A DNA stretch of 64,000 bases from Pedobacter frigidisoli (lineage in GTDB: Bacteria; Bacteroidota; Bacteroidia; Sphingobacteriales; Sphingobacteriaceae), in the NCBI RefSeq assembly GCF_004331675.1, contig NZ_SJSN01000013.1, positions 62,001-126,000 on the forward strand, read 5' to 3'. The translations under genes and the position numbers were made by a program. Below the pieces are notes generated by a model, which worked only from the letters and a program-made list of their open reading frames with translations, was not told where the DNA came from and did no database searches. This document shows positions 55,583-64,000 of the stretch, piece by piece; position 1 is the first letter of the stretch, and every line of letters begins with the position of its first letter.

Positions 55583-55697
55583 TTAAGAGGTTGGGATGAA
55601 ATAAATTGAAATGAAAAACGGAACACATCGAAGCCTGTGTTGGTGTGGTTTGGTTTCAGAAGTTTGAAGTGGTAGGCGTTAATTTTGTTATTATCGA

Positions 55698-56276
55698 TTA
55701 TAACTTATCCAATTTAAAATAACCTAAATGGATTTTGTCTTCTGCCAAATTAGATGATGGCGTAATTTCGATTTGGTACTTTTCTTTCATCTCCCGACTT
55801 AAGATATCCTCGATTTTGTAAATATCATCTACATCTACACCATATTTTTCATCAATATGGGCATTTGCACCTTTTAATGAATTGGTTTTAAAGAACACAG
55901 ATTTTTTAGCTTCTTGAACAGCATGTGCTCGATCATCGTTAACAGATAAGACAATGTAGTGTTGCTCTGCTAATTTATTGGTTTGATAACCCCCAAGGTT
56001 AATAAAGAATAATTTTTTTAAGGATGGTTTTGTGTCTTCAGTCTTTAAGCTAACCATTATTCTATAATCGCCAACCACATTTACCTCACGCCAACCATCT
56101 ACATGGATGCTATTGCCAGCCTCTGGCCAAAATGCCTTTATAGCGGGAACGAGCTCTTTTAAAGAATTTGCAATGCCGAAAAAGTAATCGTGTTGTTCTA
56201 CATTGCGTTTTGGAGCTTTTGAGCCTAGTAAAAGCATGTAAAGTTTTGGTTCTGGCATTAATTCTTTTTCATCCAT
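55698..56276 (-). CDS. DUF1543-domain protein
   Basis: A 192-aa soluble protein without signal peptide. The N-terminal half (KLYMLLLGSKAPKRNVEQHD followed by YFFGI) and the second, similar half (KLFFINLGGYQTNKLAEQHY followed by IVLSV) form the tandem arrangement I associate with DUF1543, a domain of unknown function. The pairs YMLLLGSKAP/FFINLGGYQT and EQHDYFFG/EQHYIVLS show an internal duplication. It is divergent from the FAD protein gene, with 212 bp between them, and has no evident link to the pectin genes. Biochemical role is unknown. Confidence 0.75.
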   Translation of the reverse strand: MDEKELMPEPKLYMLLLGSKAPKRNVEQHDYFFGIANSLKELVPAIKAFWPEAGNSIHVDGWREVNVVGDYRIMVSLKTEDTKPSLKKLFFINLGGYQTNKLAEQHYIVLSVNDDRAHAVQEAKKSVFFKTNSLKGANAHIDEKYGVDVDDIYKIEDILSREMKEKYQIEITPSSNLAEDKIHLGYFKLDKL

Positions 56277-56488
56277 CCTTTATCTGTTTGTTTTCTTTGA
56301 AAATTAGGGTGTGCTCTTTTTATTTACTATTGCTAACAAGTTTGTAAACATTTGGTTTCTAAAAATCGCGAACATTGCTTAATTTATCAATTTTAATCAT
56401 CTTCTAAAACAATTTAGACTTTAAAGGATTATATGAATTGCTACAAGCATAAATTTGCAATTAGCCAAACAATAACCGCTTAAATTAG

Positions 56489-58198
56489 ATGAACAATAAC
56501 GCTGTAAAGAAAAGAATCGCAATAATTGGTGGCGGTCCAAGTGGACTTTTTATGTACAAACGATTGGTAGAATCTAAGCATAAAGGTCTTGAAATCGAAA
56601 TATTCGAACGCAAAGGTTATTTGGGCGCTGGAATGCCTTACAGTGAAGAAGGAGCAAATGAAGAACACATTACGAATGTTTCTGATAATGAAATACCAAT
56701 CATTTTTAACTCTATTGAAGATTGGATAAAAATCGCTGCACAAGATATCCTAAAGAGATTTAATATCAACTCCGAAAATTTTAATGAGTACAAGGTTTTA
56801 CCTCGATTGTTTTTCGGCGAATATCTTTCAGCTCAATTTAACTTGTTAAAAGATTCTGCAGAGAAACTGGGCATTAAAACTAAGGTGCACTTAAATTGTG
56901 TGGTTAAGGATATAATCGATTATCCTGAAAAGAAAACCGTAGAGATCGAACTAGAGGACGGAACCATTTGCACTAGCGATTTGATTATTATTTGTACCGG
57001 TCATAACTGGCCTAAAAAATATGAGGGTAAAGTTCCAGCGTATTTTGATTCTCCTTATCCACCAAAAAAACTGTTGCTAAATATTAATCATCCTGTCGGA
57101 ATAATGGGTACTTCGTTAACCGCAATTGATGCGGTTAGAACCTTGGCAAGAAGAAATGGTAAGTTTGAGGAAGCCGAAAATGGTAAGTTAAAATTTAGGC
57201 TTGATAAAGAAAGTAAAGATTTTAAGTTAATTATGCACTCTAGAAATGGACTTTTGCCAGCGGTTCGGTTCCATTTAGAAGATTCGCATTTAGGTAAGAA
57301 TGAAACCTTAACGAAAGCCCAAATTAAAAAAAATATCAAGGAAAATGGTGGGTTCATCGCTTTGGATTATGTTTTCGAAAAGAATTTTAAAGAAATATTT
57401 ATCGAAAAAGACCCAAGCTTTTACAAGAAAATAAAGGATTTAAGTTTAGAGGATTTCGTAAACAAGATGATGGATTTGCGGGAAAGCATGGATCCTTTTG
57501 AACTGTTTAAAAGAGAATATGATGAAGCCGAAAAATCTATAGAAAAAAGAGAATCTATTTATTGGAAAGAAGCCCTTGCAATTTTAAGCTTTGCAATGAA
57601 TTATCCTGCTAAATATTTATCGGCCGAGGATATGGAAAGGTTGCAAAAAGTTTTAATGCCGCTAATATCGATTGTTATAGCTTTCGTGCCACAAGGTTCT
57701 TGCAAGATTTTGATGGCCTTACATGAGGCGGGGGTTTTAGAGATTGTAACCGTTGGTAATGATAGTAGAGTAGAACCTATTGAAACTGGCGGTGCAGATT
57801 ACCATTATACTGATGATAAAGGCAAGGAAGTAAAAGTCCACTTCGATACTTTTGTAGATTGTATTGGTCAGCCACATCTCTCATTTAAGGATTTCCCATT
57901 TAAAGGTCTTACAAAAGGCGGAACGGTTAGTCCAGCCAGACTTCAATTTAAATCTGCTGAAGCAGGTAAAAAAGATATTGATAATGAATTGGTAGAATTG
58001 GATGATGATGGAAAATATTACTTAAATGTGCCCGGAATTACAATTAATGATGACTTTCAGGTTGTAAATAAAAAAGGGGAGATAAATGATCGAATTTACA
58101 TTATGGCCGTTCCTTATATTGGTGGTTACAATCCCGATTATTCTGGAATAGATTTCTGCGAGGCTGCTTCAGAAGCCGTTATTAAAAGTATTTTCTAA
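56489..58198 (+). CDS. FAD/NAD(P)-binding oxidoreductase-like protein
   Basis: A 569-aa cytoplasmic protein with an N-terminal Rossmann motif IAIIGGGPSGLFMYKRL (about residues 9-25) and an acidic strand end (EIEIFERKGYLGAGMPYSEE). It resembles the FAD-NAD(P)-binding family in which the hydrophobic core is followed by GxGMPY. A second nucleotide-binding region may lie at about 197-215 (VGIMGTSLTAIDAVRTLARR), and the C-terminal FVDCIGQPHLSF and YIGGYNPDYSGIDF are typical of the family. Substrate is unknown. It stands alone, divergent from the DUF1543 gene. Confidence 0.8.
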   Translation: MNNNAVKKRIAIIGGGPSGLFMYKRLVESKHKGLEIEIFERKGYLGAGMPYSEEGANEEHITNVSDNEIPIIFNSIEDWIKIAAQDILKRFNINSENFNEYKVLPRLFFGEYLSAQFNLLKDSAEKLGIKTKVHLNCVVKDIIDYPEKKTVEIELEDGTICTSDLIIICTGHNWPKKYEGKVPAYFDSPYPPKKLLLNINHPVGIMGTSLTAIDAVRTLARRNGKFEEAENGKLKFRLDKESKDFKLIMHSRNGLLPAVRFHLEDSHLGKNETLTKAQIKKNIKENGGFIALDYVFEKNFKEIFIEKDPSFYKKIKDLSLEDFVNKMMDLRESMDPFELFKREYDEAEKSIEKRESIYWKEALAILSFAMNYPAKYLSAEDMERLQKVLMPLISIVIAFVPQGSCKILMALHEAGVLEIVTVGNDSRVEPIETGGADYHYTDDKGKEVKVHFDTFVDCIGQPHLSFKDFPFKGLTKGGTVSPARLQFKSAEAGKKDIDNELVELDDDGKYYLNVPGITINDDFQVVNKKGEINDRIYIMAVPYIGGYNPDYSGIDFCEAASEAVIKSIF

Positions 58199-58264
58199 AA
58201 TATCTTTTAAATGTGCATTCCTGACTGTGTTAAATATCGCCATTTTAGGATAAGTTAAACGAGG

Positions 58265-58277
58265 TCAAACGTTTGCG
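58265..58277. promoter_or_regulatory. LacI-type operator candidate, distal copy
   Basis: TCAAACGTTTGCG contains the perfect palindrome CAAACGTTTG (58266-58275), close to the AAACGTTT-centred operators bound by LacI-family repressors. It is 205 bp before the M60-like gene start and 126 bp from an identical second copy. Confidence 0.6.
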
Positions 58278-58390
58278 CTTAAATTAATCTGTTTCGATTT
58301 AGGTATTGCAATTTGTAATCTTCTATGATCTATTTTGTGAAAAATGAAAACATAATCTGTTTTCATTTTTTGTTTTCGCCTTAATTTCAA

Positions 58391-58403
58391 TCAAACGTTT
58401 GCG
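58391..58403. promoter_or_regulatory. LacI-type operator candidate, proximal copy
   Basis: Identical 13-mer TCAAACGTTTGCG, palindromic core 58392-58401, 79 bp before the ATG at 58483. The 126-bp spacing is twelve turns of B-DNA, compatible with looping between the two copies. Confidence 0.62.
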
Positions 58404-58482
58404 TGTAGAAAAATAGCGATAAACTTCCCTAAATAGATATATTGCATTTCAAACCTATAATATCTTAGTTAATCTCTAAATC

Positions 58483-59991
58483 ATGAAGAAATTATTATTG
58501 CTTGCAGCAATCCTAGCATTCGGGATTCGGTCATTTTCGCAAACTTCAGATCCAGTATCAATAATTATCTCTCCACAAAAGCCCTTATCAGCTAAAGATG
58601 TCGAATTTAGAAAAGCAATTAGTAAATGGAGCGATAAACAGCTTACTAGCTCCGATGTTAAAGGAGTAAAACCTCATCCATCTTCAGCGATATTCCCCGG
58701 AGCGGTGAAACCAGGATTTAAATTCGTAAATAAAACGGTTCACATCAATCACCAAAAAATTAAGGATACCGATATTGGAATCGTTTCTCGCATGCAGTAC
58801 TCTAGTCCGTGGAACAATAATTTGTACAGCACGGGTTTATATGCCATTGCGGGTGAGTTTATAGAAATTGATATTCCAAAGGGCATAAACACTAAAGATT
58901 TAAAAGTTCAAATTGGTGCGCATTCAGATCGATTGGATCAATGGGTTGCGGGTAAGGAAGATTGGCGGAGAATGCCTATTGTAACCAAAACCCAAGCACT
59001 TAAGAACGGTAAAAATATAGTTGCTTCTCCTTTCGGAGGATTGGTTTATATTTCTATTTCACCAAAAGCAGAAAACTGGGAAAGCAACATTTTGATTAAA
59101 CATGCCATATCGGCTCCAATTTTTATTTTAGGTAAAACGACTAAAGCAGAATGGGCTGTTCAACTCCAATCAAATAATGCACCTTGGGGAGAATTGGCAA
59201 GCGAAAACATCATTTTAACCCTGCCAGATTCGGTACTTAAAAAAGTAAGTGATCCTGATGAAGTGATGAAACTTTGGGATTTGATTATTGGTGGTGAAAT
59301 GGAGCTGGCGCAGATTAATAAACCTTATTACAGGGCACAAAGAATAGTTATAGATGAGCATATTGGAGGCGGATTTATGCACAGCGGCTACCCAATAATG
59401 GTTCATCATTCGCCAACAAGGCGCATGCTTTCTGCCGATGTTGTGGCCAACCCAATGTTATTAATGACACCAAGTAAGGGTGGTGCCAACTGGGGTTTCT
59501 TTCATGAGATTGGCCATAATATGCAGAATCTCGACTGGGTTTTCGGTGGAACAACCGAGGTTAGCTGCAATTTCTTTTCGCTCTACATGTTCGATAGATT
59601 ACTTGGTGGACGAGATGATGCGCATGGTGCGATATCAAATGCAAACACCCAAAAATCGATGAAGAAATATTTTCTTGATGGTCCAGATTACGAAAAATGG
59701 AAAAATGATCCTTTCTTGGGATTAATCATGTTTAGGCAATTACAAGAGGGTTTTGGATGGGAGTCATTCAAGGCATTTTTTAGGGAATACCAAAAGTTGG
59801 CCAATGAAAAAAGAATGAAGGATGATGATCAACAGAAGAGAGATTTATGGGCAAAAACCTATTCAATTGTAGTACAAAGAAATGTTGCGCCGTTTTTCGA
59901 AAAATGGGGAATACCCATTAGTGATACTACAAAAGTAGCGCTGAAGAAATTTGCCACTTGGATGCCTTACAATTTTCCACCAATTAACTAA
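58483..59991 (+). CDS. M60-like zinc metalloprotease, secreted
   Basis: A 502-aa exported protein (signal MKKLLLLAAILAFGIRSFSQ). The gluzincin motif HEIGHNMQ (H341, E342, H345) is followed by the third ligand Glu in GGTTEVSCN 14 residues after the second His, the arrangement of the M60/enhancin family, members of which cleave glycoproteins such as mucins. An N-terminal beta-rich region (LYSTGLYAIAGEFIEIDIPK, LKVQIGAHSDRLDQW) precedes it, also typical of M60. Two identical LacI-type operators lie upstream, so expression may respond to a sugar. The next gene, a small hypothetical, begins 22 bp after the stop and may be co-transcribed. Confidence 0.82.
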   Translation: MKKLLLLAAILAFGIRSFSQTSDPVSIIISPQKPLSAKDVEFRKAISKWSDKQLTSSDVKGVKPHPSSAIFPGAVKPGFKFVNKTVHINHQKIKDTDIGIVSRMQYSSPWNNNLYSTGLYAIAGEFIEIDIPKGINTKDLKVQIGAHSDRLDQWVAGKEDWRRMPIVTKTQALKNGKNIVASPFGGLVYISISPKAENWESNILIKHAISAPIFILGKTTKAEWAVQLQSNNAPWGELASENIILTLPDSVLKKVSDPDEVMKLWDLIIGGEMELAQINKPYYRAQRIVIDEHIGGGFMHSGYPIMVHHSPTRRMLSADVVANPMLLMTPSKGGANWGFFHEIGHNMQNLDWVFGGTTEVSCNFFSLYMFDRLLGGRDDAHGAISNANTQKSMKKYFLDGPDYEKWKNDPFLGLIMFRQLQEGFGWESFKAFFREYQKLANEKRMKDDDQQKRDLWAKTYSIVVQRNVAPFFEKWGIPISDTTKVALKKFATWMPYNFPPIN

Positions 59992-60013
59992 TCGCTAAAT
60001 CAAGTCCTAAGTT

Positions 60014-60331
60014 ATGCCAATTAGCAAGAATAAAACGCCTTTAACGAAAGATAAACTGCTTAACCCATTAAATATTTATGAGGTTAATCCTATTATTTTT
60101 TATTCTGGTAAAGAAGATGAGTTAAACATCGAACTCGTAGAATTTAACCATGGAGAGCTCATTATAAAATCTTTATCTACAGATATCTTGAAGGTGAAAG
60201 AATTGATAATGGAAGATGAAGACTTCGATATTAAATGGAAGCAAACTACAAAAGGTTTAAGAATTACGCTGCCTGATGGATTGATTAATGATGAGTTTAG
60301 ACAAAAATGTACATTGAAAATTAAGTTTTAG
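60014..60331 (+). CDS. Small hypothetical protein
   Basis: A 105-aa protein with no signal peptide. It is predominantly beta-like and acidic/lysine-rich. The stretch DFDIKWKQTTKGLRITLPDG recalls the C-terminal sheet of GH29-type fucosidases (KWKQT then a hydrophobic strand and LP), but no catalytic domain precedes it. It follows the M60-like gene by 22 bp and converges with the M23 gene 16 bp later. It may be a remnant or an independent small sandwich domain; function unknown. Confidence 0.6.
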   Translation: MPISKNKTPLTKDKLLNPLNIYEVNPIIFYSGKEDELNIELVEFNHGELIIKSLSTDILKVKELIMEDEDFDIKWKQTTKGLRITLPDGLINDEFRQKCTLKIKF

Positions 60332-60347
60332 ATCTTTTTACCTAGCG

Positions 60348-60974
60348 CTATTTTACATTCTCTTTTATAAATAATTGTGGATTGTAAAACCTTTCATTTA
60401 ACTGCGCATTGTTAAAGGTTAACCAACTTGCGCAACCATAATCGTCGAATTTTTTTCTGATTTCTAAATGAAGATGATGGTAATCGCCACCATATTTTTT
60501 GCTTTCTGCTTTGGTAAATAAACGGGCCAATTTGGTGTTTGGCTCTACCTGTTGGCCATTACTAACATAAACTTCCTTTAAATGTTTGTAGGTAGTAAAC
60601 ATGGTTTTTCCATTTTGCAAAGTATGTTTAACTATTACAGTTCGCTGGTTTTCGCCTAAATGGACCGAACAAACCACCCCATTTGCCATGGCATAAACAG
60701 CAATTAAAGCTGCCTTTGGCTTCGCCGGATTTATATCTATTGCAGTGTGAATATGCCCTTTTACGTAACTATCGCGGTGATCGCCAAAAATGCTGATGAT
60801 TTTAATATTACTCACTTTCTTTCTGTCGGCTACATCGAAAGGTAAGAACCATTTATTGGCTACTTTAGCTGGGCTTACATCGCTGTAATATGGTTTCCAC
60901 CTATCTTTATCTTTTTCAATAGTAGGTGTTTCGAAAAAAATAAAAGCAAGAATAAGGAGCAGGAGCGTTCTCAT
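60348..60974 (-). CDS. M23-family peptidase (LytM-like)
   Basis: A 208-aa exported protein (MRTLLLLILAFIFFETPTI). The M23 zinc site is visible: HIHTAIDINP (first His and Asp, about residues 76-84) and HHLHLEIRKKF (His-x-His). TVIVKHTLQNGKTMFTTYKH and the VSNGQQVEPNTKLARL turn are the usual beta-barrel segments. M23 enzymes cleave peptidoglycan cross-links or act as degenerate scaffolds; both zinc-binding motifs look intact. It probably acts in the periplasm. Transcribed leftwards and separated from the phosphoesterase gene by 181 bp. Confidence 0.85.
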   Translation of the reverse strand: MRTLLLLILAFIFFETPTIEKDKDRWKPYYSDVSPAKVANKWFLPFDVADRKKVSNIKIISIFGDHRDSYVKGHIHTAIDINPAKPKAALIAVYAMANGVVCSVHLGENQRTVIVKHTLQNGKTMFTTYKHLKEVYVSNGQQVEPNTKLARLFTKAESKKYGGDYHHLHLEIRKKFDDYGCASWLTFNNAQLNERFYNPQLFIKENVK

Positions 60975-61155
60975 AAAATGAATAATTTAAGGCAACAATA
61001 TAAGATTTTATTCGATTTGGTTTAGGTGTTTAACACAGTTTTTTGTTTATAAACCTGACAGGAATGGCATCCTTTTGTTTTTCACAAAAGATAGAATGAA
61101 TGGCAGGACTGAGGTTCACAATGAAATGCTGAACATTCATTTTCAATGTATAAGC

Positions 61156-62376
61156 TTATTTCCTTTTCAATTCGATAACGGTAATTTCCGGCCAAATTCC
61201 AATGCGACCAGAGAAGCCCAAGTAACCAAAACCTCGGTTAACATTTAAGTACCTGTTGTTTTCGGTTTTTATGCCTGCCCAATGTTTGTAACGAAACTTT
61301 ACAGGACTCCATTTAATGCCAAAAGCCTCGATTCCGAATTGCATGCCATGAGTATGGCCTGCTAAACTTAATTGTATTTTTGATGGATTATTTTTTACCT
61401 GCGCATCCCAATGAGATGGATCGTGAGATAAAAGAATTTTGAAATCGTTAACCGATGTGCCTTTTAAGGCCTTGTTTAAATCTCCTCTTTCTCCAAAGCC
61501 AATGCCCCAATTTTCTATTCCAGCCAATATTATTTTCTCTCCGTTTTTATGCAGTTCTATATGTTCATCTAACAAAAGCTTAAAGCCCAAATCTTTATGG
61601 TAAGCTTTAAGCTGATCTAGGTTTTTAATTTTATCTGCTTCGGTTGGCCACTTGATGTAATCGCCATAATCGTGATTTCCCAATACTGAAAATTGCCCAT
61701 AAGGGGCTTTAATTTGAGAGAAATGGCCAATATAAGGCACGATTTCTGATGATGCATTATTAACCAAATCGCCCGTAAAAACAAATAAATCGCTTTTTTG
61801 GGCATTTATTAAATCTATTCCCTTTTGTACAGCCCTTGGGTTGGTAAAACTACCGGCATGTACATCAGATATCTGTGTTAAGGTAAAGCCATCAAAGCTG
61901 GCAGGTAAATCATCGAAATATAAGGTGTGTTTAATAACGCGATAAGCATATTTACCTTGTGTTATGCCGTATATAAAAAGGGCCACAGTAAGGCAAAACA
62001 TTACAAATGCAAAATCTACCCAGTAATTACTCCTCCCTAAGATATGAAAGCCCTCAGGTTGAAAAACTGAGGCTAAACCAATAAGTAGGTGATAGATATC
62101 GCCTAGTAGCAAAAAGATTGCAAATACAAGTTCGGCAGCGAACACGATTAAAAAAATATGTGCAACAATTTGGAAAAACTTATTAATTCCCTTAACCTGC
62201 ATTTGTGTAATAGCATATATTAAGGCAAGCGATAAGGCAATAATAAAGACCCAAAATGAGCGATCGAGCCAAATGGAATGGTTAATGGCGCTTAAACCAG
62301 ATAGCACGTATGCATTTAAGGCGAAAAATATGATGGCAACTATAAGTAGGGGAAGTAGATTGAGTTTTCTTTTCAT
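61156..62376 (-). CDS. Membrane-anchored metallophosphoesterase
   Basis: A 406-aa protein with about four N-terminal transmembrane segments (for example LNLLPLLIVAIIFFALNAYV, WVFIIALSLALIYAI, VAHIFLIVFAAELVFAIFLL) and a C-terminal calcineurin-like phosphoesterase domain. The metal-binding motifs appear in order: QISDVHAGS (near residue 170), FTGDLVNN, LGNHDYGDY and LAGHTHGMQFG. It resembles YkuE/YaeI-type enzymes thought to act on phospholipid or peptidoglycan-related phosphates; the substrate is not known. It ends 181 bp before the M23 gene start and is unrelated to the pectin locus by content. Confidence 0.88.
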   Translation of the reverse strand: MKRKLNLLPLLIVAIIFFALNAYVLSGLSAINHSIWLDRSFWVFIIALSLALIYAITQMQVKGINKFFQIVAHIFLIVFAAELVFAIFLLLGDIYHLLIGLASVFQPEGFHILGRSNYWVDFAFVMFCLTVALFIYGITQGKYAYRVIKHTLYFDDLPASFDGFTLTQISDVHAGSFTNPRAVQKGIDLINAQKSDLFVFTGDLVNNASSEIVPYIGHFSQIKAPYGQFSVLGNHDYGDYIKWPTEADKIKNLDQLKAYHKDLGFKLLLDEHIELHKNGEKIILAGIENWGIGFGERGDLNKALKGTSVNDFKILLSHDPSHWDAQVKNNPSKIQLSLAGHTHGMQFGIEAFGIKWSPVKFRYKHWAGIKTENNRYLNVNRGFGYLGFSGRIGIWPEITVIELKRK

Positions 62377-62471
62377 TATAAATCTAATAGCAGAATTGCC
62401 GTAAATGTAGATTTTAAACGCAAATAAAAATGATTCTGTTTCTTACAGTAAATATTTTGACGATTGTTTGA

Positions 62472-64000
62472 TTAAACTGGTTGGTCGGTTTTGGTCCATT
62501 TAATCATAACTGTTCTCAAGTCATCTAAGGTAAATGGTTTTGCTAAGAAATCTTTCATGCCAGCGTTTAAACAAGCATCTTTATCTTGTTGCATGGCATT
62601 GGCACTGCAACCAATAATTACAGGAGGAATGATGTTTTTCGTTTCGTAAAGCCTAAGAATTTCTATCGTTGCCGATACACCATCCATTTGGGGCATTTGC
62701 ATATCCATCAAAATAATGTTGAAGTGCTCATCTAATGTTTTTTCTACAGCTTCTAACCCATCGCTAGCAACACTATACTTGTAACCAGATTTTTCTAACA
62801 TTTTTGAGGTAATAATTTGATTAAAAATATTATCCTCAGCAATTAAAATATGCATGCCTGCCACAGGAAGTGTTGTTTTATTGGTAATAAGGTTCTTGTT
62901 TTTTGATAAAAGGTTAGCATAGTAAGGTTCAACTGGAACGGCAAAAGTAAATTCAGATCCACCTCCGGGCTCACTAATTGCAGAAATTTTACCATCCATC
63001 ATTTCTGCCAGCTTTCTACAGATTACCAATCCTAATCCAGCTCCCCCAAATTTTCTAGTTATGGATGGATTGATTTGAGAAAATGGAAGGAAGAGCTTTT
63101 TCATATCCTCCTCGTCAATGCCAATTCCAGTATCCTTTAACACTGAAATTAAGGTGTTAATTCCATTCTTGCTCGAATATTTTATGCTCAGTTTTACATA
63201 ACCAAATTCGGTAAACTTAACGGCATTACTTAATAGATTAATGATAATTTGCTTGTATCTTATTTCATCTGTAATGATAATTTCGGGTACACTTTCGCTA
63301 ATTTCTATAATAAGTTGCAGGTTTTTATTAAAAAACAAAGGCCTTACAATATTTTCGGCGTCGGTTATACAATTTCTTATCTCAAAAGGGTGATTGTGAA
63401 TCTCCATTTTATTGGCTTCGATTCGAGAGATATCCAACAGATCGTTTACAATATCGATCATGATGCTATTGCTTGCCTGCAGTGTGTTTAATAATTCAGA
63501 TTGCTCTGTATTGAGTTTGGTAAGCTTTAAAAGTTCTGAAGCGCCAGTAATTCCATTTAGTGGCGTTCTAATCTCATGACTCATATTTGCAAGGAAATTA
63601 GATTTTGCCTTTGTTGCGGCTTCAGCAGCTTCTTTGGCTATAATAAGTTCTTGCTGTGAAACCTCTAATCGTTGTTTACTCTTAAGCAGTAAAAAACGAT
63701 CGAATTCGGTTACTTGTTTGTAAACGACAAGCATGAAGATCATCATCAATGCAATATCCACAAAGGCAAAAATTAAATCGAAATTTCTTGCAGATTCGCT
63801 TGGGTATGGCACTAACAATTGTGGATAAGCATTTTCTAAAGCAACGCAGAGCGATGTGGTTGCAAAGAAAAATATGATGAAAATTACCCTATATTTTTTA
63901 GAAAGAGAGAGCATTGCGATGCTCAGGTAAAATATGAAAAAAAGGGGTGTGGAACCTAAAGATCCGGCGTTTAAAAACCATGCCGGGGCAATTGTAACAA
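62472..64000 (-). CDS. Hybrid sensor histidine kinase, 5' end cut by the window edge
   Basis: The reading frame stays open beyond the internal ATG at 63914 to base 64000 (residues APAWFLNAGSLGSTPLFFIF, then more hydrophobic sequence), so the true start lies outside. Transmembrane segments are followed by a short coiled coil (ISQQ-like region LEVSQQELIIAKEAAEAATK). Next come the H-box SNFLANMSHEIRTPLNG, the ATPase motifs NLLSNAVKFTEFG, KDTGIGIDEEDM and FGGAGLGLVIC, and a C-terminal receiver with ILIAEDN, the phospho-acceptor Asp in IILMDMQMPQMDG and the Lys in FLAKPF. No AraC-type DNA-binding domain follows the receiver, so it is not a classical Bacteroidetes hybrid regulator of glycan loci. 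Signal unknown. Confidence 0.9.
   Translation of the reverse strand, partial: VTIAPAWFLNAGSLGSTPLFFIFYLSIAMLSLSKKYRVIFIIFFFATTSLCVALENAYPQLLVPYPSESARNFDLIFAFVDIALMMIFMLVVYKQVTEFDRFLLLKSKQRLEVSQQELIIAKEAAEAATKAKSNFLANMSHEIRTPLNGITGASELLKLTKLNTEQSELLNTLQASNSIMIDIVNDLLDISRIEANKMEIHNHPFEIRNCITDAENIVRPLFFNKNLQLIIEISESVPEIIITDEIRYKQIIINLLSNAVKFTEFGYVKLSIKYSSKNGINTLISVLKDTGIGIDEEDMKKLFLPFSQINPSITRKFGGAGLGLVICRKLAEMMDGKISAISEPGGGSEFTFAVPVEPYYANLLSKNKNLITNKTTLPVAGMHILIAEDNIFNQIITSKMLEKSGYKYSVASDGLEAVEKTLDEHFNIILMDMQMPQMDGVSATIEILRLYETKNIIPPVIIGCSANAMQQDKDACLNAGMKDFLAKPFTLDDLRTVMIKWTKTDQPV

Noticed and set aside
61072..61090. CTTTTGT/ACAAAAG hairpin after the phosphoesterase gene
   Set aside because: Short AT-rich 7-bp stem without a T-run on the relevant strand; too weak to call.
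62472..63914. Histidine kinase start at the ATG 63914
   Set aside because: The frame continues with transmembrane-like residues to the window edge, so this ATG is internal.

Overview
The window looks like the chromosome of a Sphingobacteriaceae bacterium (Pedobacter or a close relative). The DNA is AT-rich, there are three SusC/SusD pairs, most large proteins carry Sec or lipoprotein signals, and ribosome-binding sites show no strong Shine-Dalgarno sequence. The genus is an inference from gene content; no rRNA or tRNA gene was seen.

About 55 kb of the 64 kb is one large polysaccharide-utilisation region aimed at pectin, mainly rhamnogalacturonan-I and its side chains. From left to right: a leftward GH51 arabinofuranosidase cut by the window edge (1-1770). 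Then a long rightward series: GH28 polygalacturonase (2081), an MG2-like surface protein, PL11 rhamnogalacturonan lyase and GH2 (3837-10448), two CE12 rhamnogalacturonan acetylesterases (10746-12498), a GH2-GH105-GH115-GH31 operon (13310-22418), RhaM plus GH106 alpha-L-rhamnosidase (22897-25979), and an outer-membrane operon of FAS1-SusC-SusD-FAS1-FAS1-SusC-SusD (26338-41675) that ends in a clear terminator. After a repeat-rich gap come two leftward units: GH43-like, GH2, GH43 and GH39 enzymes (49696 down to 42295) and a third SusC/SusD pair (55194 down to 49988).

The enzymes form a plausible pathway. GH28 and PL11 cut the backbone, CE12 enzymes remove acetyl groups, GH105 removes unsaturated uronic acid ends, GH106 releases rhamnose and RhaM interconverts its anomers. 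GH2, GH43, GH39 and GH51 enzymes would trim galactose and arabinose side chains. GH115 and GH31 suggest glucuronic acid and alpha-linked decorations. SusC/SusD pairs and FAS1 lipoproteins would bind and import oligosaccharides.

The most notable signal is a direct repeat, CAGGAT-N4-CAGGAT (10 bp start to start). It occurs six times, each upstream of a separate unit of the locus and always in the orientation of the downstream gene, on both strands. It is a candidate operator for a shared regulator; no gene for one is visible in the window.

The right 8 kb (55698-64000) is ordinary chromosome: a DUF1543 protein, an FAD/NAD(P)-binding protein, an M60-like metalloprotease preceded by two LacI-type operators 126 bp apart, a small hypothetical protein, an M23 peptidase, a membrane metallophosphoesterase and a hybrid histidine kinase cut by the right edge. 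Dispersed palindromic repeats fill the gaps at about 12.5-13.2, 22.4-22.8 and 41.8-42.2 kb, and a seven-copy 21-bp tandem repeat lies at 10.5 kb.
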